A stretch of DNA of 64,000 nucleotides from Hysterangium stoloniferum (GCA_015178975.1 WHVD01000027.1:310001-374000); one strand, 5' to 3'. Counted from the stretch's first letter, positions 22,981-36,644 are shown. Made by a program: numbers and translations. Notes: generated by a model not told the origin, from the sequence alone.

Positions 22981-24707
22981 GTGGAGGCAACTCATGGCGT
23001 GAATATCATCCTTGGGGGTCATGGCCATGCATACTATGCATCTAAAGGCTGCACTGAATGGGACGGGTTTGATCTGGATGCACTCCCTTCTCTGAGATCC
23101 GAACAGGACGACGGGGTACTAGTAATTAAAAGTGGAACGGACTTCCGTGACTTGAGTGAAATTAAACTGGAACTGAACAAAACATCTTCCGCCGTAGTGC
23201 GAAAGTATGTAATAAAGTCATTAGTAGGTAAGCACTCTTGTTATACTGGTGATATTTACCTACTAGTTTTTTTTCTTTAATAAAGGCAAGAAACATGCAG
23301 TCACATCCGACCTTCCGTCGTCGGAAAACATGGAAAAGTTGCTAAAGAGTGAACTAGATACCGTGTCATCGAAGCTGAAATCGCCTCTATGCAAGACGAT
23401 CATACCGTTAGATGTCAGATCTGACCAAATTAGGACAGGAGAGGTGTGGGACTATTCACACCCCTGAATTAAAGTTCGCTAATGTCAAATACATATAAAA
23501 GTCTGCTTCAGCAAATTGGTTTGCTGATATCTTACACCATTGTTACGATGATGCTTTGTGTATGAAAGGTGCAGGCGGAGGGGCCGAAGGTGTCTTCATA
23601 TGCGCTGGTGCATTACGGGGTGATTCCATATACGGTCCTGGTACGTGCACCAATCGAACCTGTGGAAGATCGTAATACTATGATATCTAGGTGTCGTGAC
23701 ACTTGGAGATATTCTTGAAATCCTCCCGTTTGAAGACCCGATAGTTAGTATCTACTACTTCCACTAACTACCTCCAATTTTCTAATCCAGACTACACAGT
23801 CACTACCTGTTGTTAAAGTGATAATCAACTTATTTGTTTCAGATTTCTTCAAGAAACTTTCAGGAAGTTTATCTTAGAAATGACCGGGGAAGTGATCTGG
23901 CAAGCTCTCGAAAGCTCACTGAAAACCTGGCCGGCTCAAGAAGGGTGAGATATATATTTCAATCATACTTCATGTAGACTAATAGGGCATTTTTAAGTCG
24001 ATTTCCAGTCATTTCCGCTTTTCGCATCAAATGGGACTCCCGAAGGCCACCTGGACAGCGGGTATTGGAAGTATCTATCCAACGTAATGATACCAACCCT
24101 CCAGAAAAAATAGAACGAGATTCCAGCCGGACATATAGAGTTGTTACTCGGGAGTACTTGTCTCAGGTCAATTTCAATCCACATAGATACTGCAACCTTC
24201 CCGAATGATTGTAATGACATACAGGGCCATGATGGATACGATGCATTCAAAGGGTGCAAATATCTGATCGACGAAGAGAATGGTACATCGATGAGCACCC
24301 TGGTTAGGAAATACCTTCTAGGTCAGTGAGTTCATGTGCGATGGTCCACCTTTGCTGTCTATTTACTCGTGTCAATTCCCAGGTTCACAGTACATCTCCA
24401 TGATGCGAGAACGTCCATCGACGTCGAATACTTCGAGCGTTGACCATTATTTACACTAGGAAACCTCAGCCGTCCTCTCCCGAGCCCGGACGCATTGGCA
24501 GAAGCTCCAAGGTCTGTCGTACTTAAAGAGGCAATCAAAGATGCATACAGTATTGCTGCACGAGAGCACATGCAATCCGTTGACTGTTTTAATGACGACA
24601 ATATTCTGTCTGGAGGAGAAGGGGATACATTCCCCGCCAGGGAAAGCCGCTTGGTTGAAATACGACCTGAGGTTGATGGTCGGTTAGAGGACGTGGGCAG
24701 ACCGTGA
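22981..24707 (+). pseudogene. 5'-truncated 5'-nucleotidase (metallophosphatase) gene
   Basis: Fragment of a 5'-nucleotidase/UshA-type enzyme. It begins inside the metallophosphatase domain at NIILGGHGHAYY (the GHDH-type metal motif, here with Gly for Asp). It keeps the C-terminal substrate domain: NWFADILHHCYDDALCMKG, GVFICAGALRGDSIYGPG, VVTLGDILEILPFEDPI, VIWQALESSLKTWPAQEG, FRIKWDSRRPPGQRVLEV and GHDGYDAFKGCKYL. Five introns with good splice signals are retained, so the copy is genomic, not retroposed. The first half of the catalytic domain, with the first metal ligands, is absent upstream. The last 300 nt (to PEVDGRLEDVGRP) do not join cleanly. Almost certainly not a functional enzyme. Confidence 0.8.
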
Positions 24708-25074
24708 GGACCCACTGGCGATTTTCGTTAGGTCTGTTCTCTATATCTCGGATGAAACTGTACCTGCCCTTGTCAATGGGCCGTCAGATTAATATTTTTT
24801 GACTGATCCTAAATCTCTGCGAGTGAGAAGCTAATTACTTGACGGCCTGAAGTCTAGGTAAGAGGTCGCCGAAATTTATCTAGTCATGAATGCACCTTCT
24901 GAAGCGCTCAATCAATCTATGTTAGTATCTTGGCGTACCGTTTCTTTAATAATTCACGGACTTGCTGATGCTTGCTATTTATACTTCCAATCCACTCCAG
25001 CTAATTCAAGAAGCACGTAATAAAATTAAATAGAATTACATTAAAATAGGAAAATACAGTTATATAATGAAACG
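24708..25074. other. Non-coding stretch
   Basis: AT-rich 367 nt between two gene remnants. Nothing recognised. Confidence 0.4.
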
Positions 25075-25370
25075 TTAGGATATGACAGCAGAATCTTCTG
25101 GCTGTAAGCAGCGCAGCTTCAAAAATACATCAGTGCCGTGATTATACAGGGAGACTCTCCACCGAAATAGGTAGCATATAATTTGGCGAGCGGAAGGCTG
25201 GGGAATTGTTCTTAGAACTTTACAATGGAGGAATATTCACAAAACTTACCCGTATCCTAGTCCGGATAATGTGCCCATGCCAGTCTGAAGACCTTTATTG
25301 GTAATCTCACCAAAGAGATTGGCTTCACCAGGCCCCGGATCGCCGCCAATGGCTGCGCTGCCACCTACAT
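25075..25370 (-). pseudogene. C-terminal fragment of a mitochondrial-type protein kinase (PDK/BCKDK family)
   Basis: Reads GGSAAIGGDPGPGEANLFGE, then GLQTGMGTLSGLGYG, an intron (GTAAGT donor, CCCCAG acceptor), then LPLAKLYATYFGGES and, after a frame break, LYNHGTDVFLKLRCLQP to a stop at 25,075-25,077. The G-x-G-x-GLP...YFGG and GTDVFLKL blocks are the end of the ATP-binding domain of pyruvate or branched-chain dehydrogenase kinases. A small deletion between YFGGES and LYNHG shifts the frame. Nothing of the N-terminal helical domain is found upstream on this strand, so it is a scrap. Confidence 0.65.
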
Positions 25371-26209
25371 ACTGCGCAGCTTATGGCCCACATCAGTAAA
25401 ATGGGCATGTGCTCTGGAGCCTCCAGGAGGCTCCAGCGGCACCGGAGTATTCAGAGAACATCGCCCCTTCGACAGGGTAGTTCAGTGCACCATGACGCTA
25501 TTGTTCACACCACCGGTAAGGCATAAAAACAGCCGGAAATGCGTTTAACGCTGGAATAAACGTGAGGAGATACCTGTACCTGGAATATAGACTAACCGAG
25601 CTTTTGAACTTTGTCAACAAGCCCATGACCAGGCAAATGGATTCGCTGAAGCTAACAGGTATTCCATTGCCCAATGCATAGCGATGAACACAACCTTAAC
25701 TTATTTCAGTGTAGCTGACGAATTTAAGGTCCCGAATGATTATTTAAGTTTGTCCTCCCCGTCTTTGATGACAAAGTGAGTGCTAGATCCAAGTCATTGA
25801 CAATAAATTGACAGTATCTGGGCTAGTGGCCCTAGAATACAGTGAAATGCACGAGGCATCACCCTACTTGTGAATGGTTTCATGCATTGCCTTGAAACAC
25901 GTGATTGAAAAATATTTCGGGCAATGGTGCCGCTTTCCTGGCCTTTCACCTGGAGGGCCAGCCCTCCAATTGGATAAAGGGTCCTTCCTGGGATATGTTC
26001 TTGGTTACATGGTTGGCTTAGCCTGAATTGGCCATCAACTCCACTGCCCTGCCTTGCCTGGCCACGCTATCTAGTATTTCTTGCTTTGGCCGTATATCTC
26101 TATAGCTTTCTTGGTCGAGTGCCTATCCAGTTGACCTTATGGCACCAGTAGGTAAACGTTTATACATCGTGGGTAAAACTATAGTAGAGTCCCGCGAAAA
26201 GAAACGGGG
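25371..26209. other. Non-coding stretch
   Basis: 839 nt between the kinase scrap and the second TAF6-like fragment. No family, repeat or RNA recognised. Confidence 0.4.
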
Positions 26210-26549
26210 TGCCAGTCTTCCCATCGACTCGACGTGAGTCTACAGAGTCTACTACCGTATCTCGTCCGCTGGGCTTCCGAAGGCGCAGTCAATTCGTTAA
26301 AAGCGGGCTTGAGTACCGAAATTGAAGGCCGTACCCTCGCAGTGTGGCTTGCAGTACTCTGTGCCTTTTTTTTCAACTCTGATTTCTTTATGGAACATCA
26401 TCTCCATCAAATGCTACCACCACTACTTTCTATCCTTCTAACAGCCACCCTCCCACCTTCGCAATCTATATAGCTTCGAACATTGGCAGCACAAACATTC
26501 TCTCGCGCGGTGCGTAGTTTAATGGGTGTCGAGAAAAAAGCTACACGTA
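26210..26549 (+). pseudogene. TAF6-like gene fragment, copy 2
   Basis: Better preserved sister of the fragment at 21,608. A single frame reads LLPYLVRWASEGAVNSLKAG, EGRTLAVWLAVLCAFFF and HHLHQMLPPLLSILLTATL, then PPSQSI, an in-frame TAG, and LRTLAAQTFSRAVRS. It corresponds to part of the TAF6 C-terminal HEAT domain. The TAG interrupting SQSI*LRTLAAQ is present in both copies. Homology to copy 1 starts at GCCAGTCTTC and ends near CTACACGTAA. Confidence 0.65.
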
Positions 26550-26774
26550 AGGGATTGGTTGAAAACGGTAGTGTGATGGTTGTGGGTGATGAAGTCGACA
26601 GTGAAGCTGGAAAGGAAAGCTTTGTCACTACCGTTTTCGTATCTCGCTTTCACTTTATGGATGATGAACGACAACGAACAGGCAAAAGCGGGTTTTTCGA
26701 GCCCAGGTGGCGGAGTGTAATTAAGCTATAGTGTATTTTTTGCGTATAACAGGCGTTGCAATCAGAGAGTCTTA

Positions 26775-28002
26775 TCATTTACCTCGACCGGCGGCTCTGC
26801 GCGACTTGCCCAATCTTTTTGTGCCACTACCTCTGCTGCCACCGCCTCTACTGCCACGACCACGGCCACCACCTCCCCGCCCGCCACGCCCCTTACCGCG
26901 ACCAGAGTCAAATTGGTCGGTTGAATCACGCGTGTTTTGTTTTGAACGCCAGCCGACCGATCCACGTCCTCCGCGTCCATACTTTTCGTCTCGTGCATTA
27001 CGGGGCATACGAGGCTTTTTGCTCGGGCGGTCTGCGATGGCGTCCTCGAGAGCGACATCGAAGTCTTCGTCCTGACCATCATCCAATGCCCCTCCCTTAC
27101 GTTCTAAGGTTATGAATATATCAGCTGATAATAGAATAGACATCGTTATACTCACTTCGTTTGAGGCCTTTGATTTTTTCGTCGAGATCCTTCTTACTCT
27201 TCTCCCTCTCGCGCACTTTCTCGATCTGGACCTGCTTCCCGAACTTCTTCCCTTCTCGCTCCCGCCTTTTTTCTTCCCCCTTTTTAATGGCAGCACCCTC
27301 GTCTAACAGCCGTTGCCTAATACGCTCCATATGAGCATCAGATTTGACCATCTCAGCAAAGTAGTCAGTTGGGCGATTGAATGGAAGTGCGTGTTTTTCA
27401 GCCAAAGCCTTGGCTGCGTCGGCCGAATGCAATGCTTGTTTGTAAAATGATAATTCGCGGTCCAGATCGTTGTCAACGTCAACGGCGTGCGAAGCAGGGT
27501 ATGTTGTTGTAAGGGTTTCCGTCCAGGGAAGGCTTGCGTCCAACGCTATGGTTTCTCGTATGCGCTCTAATGCTTCCTAAGATGTTCCTGAGGGATTTCA
27601 TAACATATAATATAACAAAAGACGTACTTTGTTGTCAATGACAACTTTTTGACGTGGCACCGCGTCTTCGTCAACTGAAGAAACCTCGTCCAAGTCAACG
27701 GCATCCTCCACCTCTTCCTCCTCGATCTCTTCTCCTTCTCCTTCTCCTTCATCTGCTTCCTCCCCCTCATCGTCTTCATTTCCATCATCCTCGTAGTCCT
27801 CATCGGAATTGTCGTCATTTTCTCCAAAGCCTTCTTCGCTCAGGCCCTCTAGCATCTGTTTTGCAAAGTCATCCAGTCCATCCTCTCCCAGAGCATTCAT
27901 AAGCCTCTCCATGCCTTCTTCGTCGACACCAGAATCCTCATCATTACTAGAAGACTCGGTCTCTTGACGGAAAGTTTTTTTGGGGGAGGTTTTCTTGGTC
28001 AT
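26775..28002 (-). CDS. EBP2: rRNA-processing protein Ebp2 (EBNA1BP2 homologue)
   Basis: Nucleolar 60S ribosome-biogenesis factor. A long acidic N-terminus (DDNSDEDYEDDGNEDDEGEE) is followed by the Ebp2 core: LPWTETLTTTYPASHAVDVD, DLDRELSFYKQALHSADAAK, LPFNRPTDYFAEMVKSDAHM and ERIRQRLLDEGAAIKKGEEK. A coiled basic segment (KKFGKQVQIEKVREREKSKK) follows, then the family's NARDEKYGRGG-type block (RNARDEKYGRGGRGSVGWR) and a C-terminal RGG-rich tail ending RAAGRGK. Two introns. The glycine/arginine tail is longer than in yeast but common in basidiomycetes. Strong opposite-strand open frames here are shadows of the biased composition. Confidence 0.93.
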
Positions 28003-28369
28003 AAAGGGAAGGAAGTACGCTTTGCATTACGTAAGGCGCGCTAGATTTGCGGGGAAATATTTGCGAACCTCGTAGCTCTCTCAATAATTGACCAATTGCC
28101 TTGTAACTTGATATATTTATTTTACTACTATATATCTAGTATATTTTGATGTTATAACTCCAAAATTTGACCAACAGCATGTTTCCCAAAATCCGGTGAG
28201 CCTAAATACCCACTCTGACGTGGGAATATTACATTAGGCGACATGCTTTGTAACACATATTCGCGTCGTTCTCGGTCGCGTTTGTTTGGTCACACCATCA
28301 AATAAAATTCATTATTTTCATTTTCGGGGCTATGCTCGATAATACAAATTATCGCTGTTAGTCGGTGAA
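28003..28369. other. EBP2 upstream region
   Basis: AT-rich 367 nt upstream of EBP2. It contains GCATTACGTAA at 28,023-28,033. The same 11-mer lies upstream of the tandem NTPase genes (42,899; 47,985; 53,509), which may be a shared promoter element or chance. Confidence 0.35.
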
Positions 28370-28755
28370 TCAACCTTGGATAAGTATGGTAGAGAGAGAA
28401 AAGCCAAGAACCATTTCCTTTAGTCTTTCTATGTTTGAAATTATGGTACCGTCGACACTATGTGAATCACAATCATTTTGCATAACGAAAACATCTTTTA
28501 ACCTATGACGTCAAGGTTTTCCAGATGCAACAAGAACTTACGGTCCGTCCACGGCGACAACGGGTCGAGGCCAAGTCTGAATCAGTTGGCGTATCATCGT
28601 TCTATGTTATTGGTGCCATTAGCTTCTAGTATACAGTTTCTGACACATAAATGACACTATCACGGAGACGTTCAGGAGGACTGTTTACCAAGAAAGGGTG
28701 CAATTCTGAACCAATCGTCGAACCCGCCCCACCCCCTCCTCGGTGACCGTAGATA

Positions 28756-28763
<8 letters not shown>
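28370..28763 (-). CDS. Possible small gene overlapping the ADE12 stop codon
   Basis: Coding-like blocks follow ADE12 on the same strand. An ATG overlapping the ADE12 stop opens MFNIYGHRGGGGAGSTIGSE, then LHPFLVNSPPERLRDSVIYV. After a possible intron come MIRQLIQTWPRPVVAVDG and a strong GTAAGT donor. After a CACATAG acceptor comes VDGTIISNIERLKEMVLGFS, with a stop at 28,370-28,372. The last two blocks join in frame, but the first junction does not join with a canonical donor. I do not recognise the protein. It may be a real small gene, the remnant of one, or chance open frame. Confidence 0.3.
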
Positions 28764-30458
<1,695 letters not shown>

Positions 30459-30902
30459 ATGTTTCGGTCTAGGCCGCCATCGACATACGGTGCGTTCCGC
30501 AAACACCCTACATGGTTTGGCATACCATTTGTGCTGCTTATCGTTGCCGCATCATTTGGGTTGGAGAAGCTTACCCAGACGAGGTATGATTTACAAGCAA
30601 GCAAAGTTCACGAGGTGGCCATTTTTCACGCAATCTGTGGGTATTCACTAATGGAATATTGGAGATGACGGAAGAAGACCAATTGAAATTGAAGAAGAAT
30701 CGTAAGAAGATCGATCTTCGAGAGGAGTACTTTGTTCGTAGATTCTCTGCTTTCGAAAACTGTGTGTCTTATATTATTTATACAGAAATTGCAAGCTCAG
30801 CCTGGTGAGGATTGGGAACCTATACGGATACCGCGACCAAAAGGAGTGCCCGAATGGGGTGTCCCGCCTGAGGCTGTATTGGAAGATGCGAATAAGAAAT
30901 GA
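30459..30902 (+). CDS. COX16: Cytochrome c oxidase assembly protein Cox16
   Basis: Single-pass inner mitochondrial membrane protein needed to assemble complex IV. The first exon carries FRKHPTWFGIPFVLLIVAAS, a transmembrane helix, then TQTRYDLQASKVHE. A 60-nt-class intron ends in TGGAG. The second exon reads EDQLKLKKNRKKIDLREEYF. The third reads LQAQPGEDWEPIRIPRPKGV then PEWGVPPE, the conserved Cox16 tail, ending at 30,902 after DANKK. About 108 residues, as usual. Head-to-head with ADE12. Confidence 0.95.
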
Positions 30903-31079
30903 TTTCGCCCCGGATTCTCACCTTTCGTCGGAAGACAGGTGTGAAGATAAAGAGCAAGGTCGTCTAGGTATTAGAGATCTTTTTGGAGCAACTCTTTTTG
31001 TAAATGCTACTGATGAAATGCCAAACACATGTGTATTATTAACTCCATCCTTACTAATGAATGTACTTTTGAGATTATG

Positions 31080-34000
31080 TTAATGTCCTTCCACAGCCTG
31101 CTTTACCACCAATATCTCCTGCGCATTTAACTGATCGACAATTGAGTGGAAACCTTCATCCTTCATGCATTCTTTCAAGAAGAAAATGAGGTGGGCCTGT
31201 TTGATGTGGTGTCAGAGTATGCTTCTATGTAACACTTGAAACACACCTTCATGTCCATCGTAGACACAGGATCTTGCTTCAGATCCTCGTCGTCCAGCCC
31301 ACCGTCAATGCCGTCTTCGTCTTCGTCAAACATCCCTTTAGATCCCAAGAACTCAGACAGGTACGCAAACTCTTCCGGTTTGAAACCCTGGACAAGCTTC
31401 TCATCTTCATCAGAGTCGGCCCATTCCGAATTCTATTGATCGTCATGGAATCATTAGCACACAAGAAACGGCAAGTAAACTTACACCATCATCCGAAGCT
31501 ACATCGCCACGTTGAACGCTCAATGCAGCGGTGTCTCCACCTACATGCAGATCTTCCAGTAAAAGCTTTAGAGCTTTCACGGAGAAAGGAATGTATTGAA
31601 ACTCATGAGGAGCTGTTGATATATGTGAAATACCGTCGAGAGGGTTTCATAAGAGGACCTACTTTGTTTTGCACGAGATCGAGTAACTATTACTGAAGGA
31701 AGTTAGCAGGATCGAGTGATATCGTTTGCAACGCTCTACCGTCTGAAGTATCTGGTTTTATGATTATATCGCCCTTTACCATTATGCTCTGTAAGCTTGG
31801 TCGGCCAGAGAGGAGCAATGAACACAATGCCAAGTTGCTTTACGGTCGTGTCAAGACAAAGAATAGATACGAAAGAATAATTCCAAACCTAATTCGTTGT
31901 GCCCAGAATCCTTGGAATGTTTCTGCATTTTCCAGCCACGTTTCGATTACCATCTGAAGACCCGTTTTTATTTTTGGTGGCTGGCCGCCGTCAATGGTAA
32001 ATGATTCCAAAAGAGTCAAGACATCATCTCGATGAGTATGGATCATAAATGTAAATGGCGTTATCAGGCTCTATCAGCAAATTGTTTAGGACACTTGTGA
32101 ATGAAATGGAATGTTGCCATACTTGTAATAAACTGGTAGTCTTCGCACTAGCCATACGGTTCGTCAACGCTCTCATCAAATCAGGAAGTATCGGTAGAAC
32201 TGCGTCGCCGGCATTGCGAAGGAGATGTATGATGAGGTCTCCCATAACAAGGCCGCCAGACTCTGCATCAGACTTGGTTAGGAGTTGACCTATGAGGCTA
32301 AAGACGTTCGCGAGGCCACTCTGTCCCTGCTCATCCGACCAAGAAAGTATCTGATGGGGATCTTTACGGACAACAAGTGTCAGTAGGACAACTGCATTCT
32401 ACCATAAATAAAATAAAATAAACGCCGTTAATGTCACGGTTCATCACTGATGAAACGAAAGCCATATACCTCGAGTGTTTCTTGATCTTGCGTGGCCTGT
32501 AGGCACCCAAAGAGAGAGGGTGCTACTGTTGCGAAGAAACCATCGCCTAGACCACCTCGTGATGCGCCGCGAGCAAGACCTGCGATGAGATTGATAGCTG
32601 AACTGGCAATCCAACACTCATTGGACGTAGACTGTGCCAGAGCATTGCATAGAGTAGGTAGGGTTTGCGATACAACTGCTTGATAGACATTTGGAGTTGA
32701 TGAGCTGGCCAAGTCGGTGAGTAACTCGTCGAGTATAGATAACAACAGTGGGTCTACAATATTCATATTTCGATTTCAATTGTCCTTAGACATGAGAAAA
32801 TTGGCATTATACCTTTAATGTTTTTAGTCCAAACTTCTAATACGGCCTGAGAAAGAGGCAAAGCAAGATCAACGTCAATCCACTTCCCGTCATCAATTTG
32901 AACGACAGCCCGAATGGCTTCTAGGACAAGTGCGAGGGTATCTTCTGTAGTTACCAACAAGAAAGGTCCCAGATCTTTGATAATTCGCGGTGCGATTGAT
33001 ATAACTACATTGTCCCCCACTTGAGTACAGAAGCTGGGAGGTGTTATCCTTGCATTCATTGGATACTTTGAAGACACATACTTTCGGATTGCTTTAACGG
33101 CGGAGACCTTCACGGGAATGCCGGCGTTATCGGCTTCGAGGACCTCGATAGCAGCATTAAGATATTGACTTGATAGGCCAGGCGATAGTCGTTTCGCATA
33201 TTGACTGGCAAAAACAAAACTTCGACCTTGTAGGAAAGGGTATTCTGCAGAATTATTAGTATAAGAAATGCGGTTATTTTGACAACGTACCGGATAAAGT
33301 CAAAAGAGAGGGTATAACATTTGTCAATAAAGATTCAACATCGAAGGGGAGTGGCCGATTGGCAGCTTCCTCGTCTTCAATGGTGTCGAGTATAGTTGAA
33401 GCGTGGGCACCTAATGCAGCAAGGGCAGCTTCTAGTGATCGCCACCTATGCCAATTTAAGACATTCATATTTATTTTTTCGATCTTGATCTGTATACACC
33501 CACCAATCTTGCGATCCTTGTTGACGGGCTTGATTAGATTCTTCGATTAATCTTTGCGTTGCATTTTGCAAGGCACGAGTAGCATGGGTTGAATAACGGT
33601 CTAATAAACACTGTATAACTGTCAACTAACCACGAATAATTGCCTAGAAAAAACCTCACAATGAGGAGATCTAATCCAGCAACACGTAAACTATATTCCA
33701 AGTTTTCATCATCCTCATGCGCGACAAACGCATTTGCATTACTGGCCCAGCTCTCTTCCTAGAGATACGCAATTAGAGAGCATTAGAAACACCAAGAATC
33801 CGAGATTTCATACATCTTCACTAGTCATCTGGATCCATCGGAAGATAACCCCAGTAAGCTGCTCTAGGTGGGAAGCGTTAAACCATAGTCGGGCCGCACT
33901 GCCTCGAGCGATGTTTGAAATAAAGTCAACAATGGAGCAAGCCAAACGAGGTAGAGACACTTCTTCGTCTTCAGCAGAAGTTGGAGGTGCGGCTGTTGAC

Positions 34001-35050
34001 TCTAGGCAATATTGTTCAAATACGGGCAGCAACCCCTGAAGATGCCGTAGAGACAGAGTAAGGAAGTCTCCCACGTGGTTCTTGACAGCTCGATTGAAAA
34101 TAGTCTGGATTGTATCAAGGGTTTTGAAAGCCTGGACTCGAACAAGAAGGGGATCCCAATCATTCTCGTTGGAGAGCTCCGCAGCTAGATCCTGATTGAG
34201 CAAGGCCTTGAACGCCTCCACCCATTGGGGTAGAACTGCATCCAGGGCCTCTTTAACAGCCTGTGGATGTGCGTCCTTGACCATATACAGTGCAGAGAGG
34301 CATTGTCTGAATACAGAAATAGCACGAGCACGAGTGATGGCAGTATGATGTTGAGAATCACCAAGAATATTCATTAGTACAGGAAGCAGCTGCCGGAGAA
34401 CAGGAAGAATCTGGTCTTCGGTCAGGTCGTCCTTAGCGAATTCAGTGAAAACCTGCATGGCTCCGTGCACAGCGTCCGGGGAAGATGATGATAGCAATAC
34501 AAGAAGATTGTTAAGTAGATCGGGGTAGCTATCAGGCCAATCACAATTGGCGATGAGAGATAGGACATTTGCTGCAGCAGAGCGAACTTTGCTGGAGGGA
34601 TCAGATAGTGCTTGAAAAACGGCGGTACGAATGGTATATTTGACCTATTAACAGGATCAGTTACGGCTTAATCGGCACTAATAGCAATAACCTCGGGTGC
34701 AGGCGCGGCGCCCTTGAAGCTGGAGAAAAATGGGGACCAATGTTCTTTGACGTACTTGCGTAGTATGATGCTCGCCGAGTGCTAGCCACAAAGCATCAAG
34801 ACGCGATAATGCATGGCAACACGAATGACTTATCTGGCGCATAGAGATATTAACATCGCTAGAGGCAAGGATCGATGCCAATGCAGCACCCGCATCTAGA
34901 AGTCACGTCAGAAATTGCTCTAAGCAGGCAGTGAAGAATGAAGAAACCAGGGTGCGGTAAGAGCTCGCTTATGCGTAGCTCTGCCTTCATGCGTAAATTG
35001 GAATCTGAGCTGAGAGTTCCCATAAGACAGTTTCCTAGTTCAGAATCCAT
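31080..35050 (-). CDS. KAP114: Importin-9 / Kap114-type karyopherin beta
   Basis: HEAT-repeat nuclear import receptor; yeast Kap114 carries histones and TBP. The start MDSELGNCLMGTLSSDSNLR leads into the importin-beta N-terminal region (RMKAELRISELL). Central exons include FTEFAKDDLTEDQILPVLRQ, LLPVLMNILGDSQHHTAITR and DWDPLLVRVQAFKTLDTIQT. C-terminal exons include NLIAGLARGASRGG and an acidic loop (EDEDGIDGGLDDEDLKQDP) before FLKECMKDEGFHSIVDQL and a stop after VEGH. A dozen or more introns; about 1,030 residues. Importin-9 rather than another karyopherin is chosen for the late acidic loop and the FARGAAR-like block. Confidence 0.88.
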
Positions 35051-35168
35051 CGTGTTCTTGTCAAACAGTAATGGGTGAACTTCAAAGCGCGTCCAATGCT
35101 TAGGGCACAGAATTGCGCGTGGGCGTTAGTGGGTCCCCAACCACTGCGAAACGTCACGTTCAGTCACG
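35051..35168. promoter_or_regulatory. Bidirectional upstream region, KAP114 and basic-region gene
   Basis: 118 bp separate the two divergent start codons. GCGCGT and GCGCGTGGGCG occur within it (near 35,089 and 35,115), and AACGTCACGTTC lies at 35,150-35,161 close to the plus-strand gene. No known site is claimed. Confidence 0.4.
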
Positions 35169-36327
35169 ATGAACTACCCAGATTCTACAGGATATTATGA
35201 CCCTTCGCATCCCCCACCAGAACAGGCCCGAAAGCGTCTACGACAGTCTTCTGAAGATGCACCGTATATTCCCGATAAGCGTGAAAAGGCTCGTGAACGA
35301 CAACGTCGCAAAAGGGAGCGAGATAGGGCGGTGAATTCTGCTTTGAATGTATATCCTGAAGGCTCATCCAACGCGAATACGGATACTCAAGAATATGATG
35401 CCGAAGGGGAAGCATCTGCCACTTTTAAAAGGAAAAGTGGCGGGGGGAGGAAAGTCGATTTGGGTCACTTGCCACCCGAGGAGGCGGCCAAAAGGGAGAG
35501 AGTCCGTCTGGCCGCAAGGGAGCGACAGCGCAAGCATCGTGCAAGTATAAAAGCCAGAAGGATGGCAGAGTTGGGAATGGCTATTGGTACGAGCTTATAC
35601 ATACATATATATTCAAAGTGTGTTTACCAAATACTATTGCCAGTCAATGAAGGAGGTGGGATTGAACAGACAGCTATTGGGTACACGATTAATGAGAATG
35701 GTATTCAATTCCGAATTATATTTTGTGATAGTACTGATTTTTGATCAAGGACAATACGAAGCGGTACTGGCAGATCCCGGCGATCCCAATCTTCAGCACC
35801 CACAAATCCCATTCCCACTTCCTCAAGCGCATGCAACACCTGGCCAAATGTTTGCATCAACACTACTCTTAGGCCTATCTTGTACCCCACAGCTGAGGGT
35901 TCAATTATTGCGTCATGTCCGTGCATCACCTGAAGAACTTGCCGCCTTCGAGCCTTATATGGCCGCAGCTTTTGATCATTGGGACCACGGCGTAAGTCGT
36001 TGATTATCTTAAAATCAATTAATTACTTATGTCGCCACAAAGCGATCCTTGCATTATGCGGCTCAAGGGCAGCCAGCACCATCTTCTCAGGCACCTCAAG
36101 GCGCTCCTTTTGGCCAGACATATCCATCCTTTGAACGTTTCCAGAGACCCCTTATCCAGGCTTTTCCACCTAGTCCCCCTCCCGCCCTGGAACAGAGCCC
36201 TTCACCTTCTGAAGAAGACAATCATCGTGGTCATGGAGAATCGGAAGCACGAATCGAGCCCCAGCCTACCTCATCAGAACAATCTTCACGCATAATTAGG
36301 CAGACTATCCCTCCGCCAACAGAATGA
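35169..36327 (+). CDS. Basic-region protein, possibly DNA-binding (bZIP-like basic stretch)
   Basis: I do not recognise a named family. The N-terminal exon has two basic clusters: RERQRRKRERDRA (near residue 45) and, after GGGRKVDLGHLPPEEAAKRE, RVRLAARERQRKHRASIKAR. Evenly spaced Arg/Lys in the latter resemble the DNA-contact half of a bZIP, but no leucine zipper follows. An intron of about 160 nt (GTACGA donor) leads to a conserved-looking globular piece (MFASTLLLGLSCTPQLRVQL, LLRHVRASPEELAAFEPYM). A second intron leads to a proline/glutamine-rich tail. A nuclear regulator is plausible but inferred. Shares a 118-bp upstream region with the importin gene. Confidence 0.7.
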
Positions 36328-36644
36328 AATGCAGGCTAGCGAAGCGAAAGGGGTATTATAGTTTGAAGAGCAATGGGCCCTTCGGTACCGATAATGTGAA
36401 GGGTTTGAGTGTCATTAATTTAGTAATTGCAAAGTAGTTTAAGGCAGGTTCCATTAGCGTCGTGTGTAGGTAACTTCAATTCTTAACACTTGCGACAAAA
36501 CGACCGATAATTTATGTATTATCTTTGCAAATGGATGACTCCGCGTTGACTCAGTGCAAGTTTATTTAAACAATTAGATGCATTCAAATTATCGCGTCCA
36601 GTATTGGACAAGCCGTCCTCTATCAGTGCTCATCCTTTATCATC
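36328..36644. other. Intergenic spacer before GNAT gene
   Basis: 317 nt, AT-rich, between tandem plus-strand genes. Nothing recognised. Confidence 0.4.

Noticed and set aside
27112-27902. Plus-strand open frames of 64-82 codons opposite EBP2
   Set aside because: They mirror the acidic and RGG-rich composition of EBP2 and have no motif of their own.
28023-28033. GCATTACGTAA as a shared regulatory site of EBP2 and the NTPase genes
   Set aside because: One 11-mer match between unrelated genes is weak; recorded only as a note.
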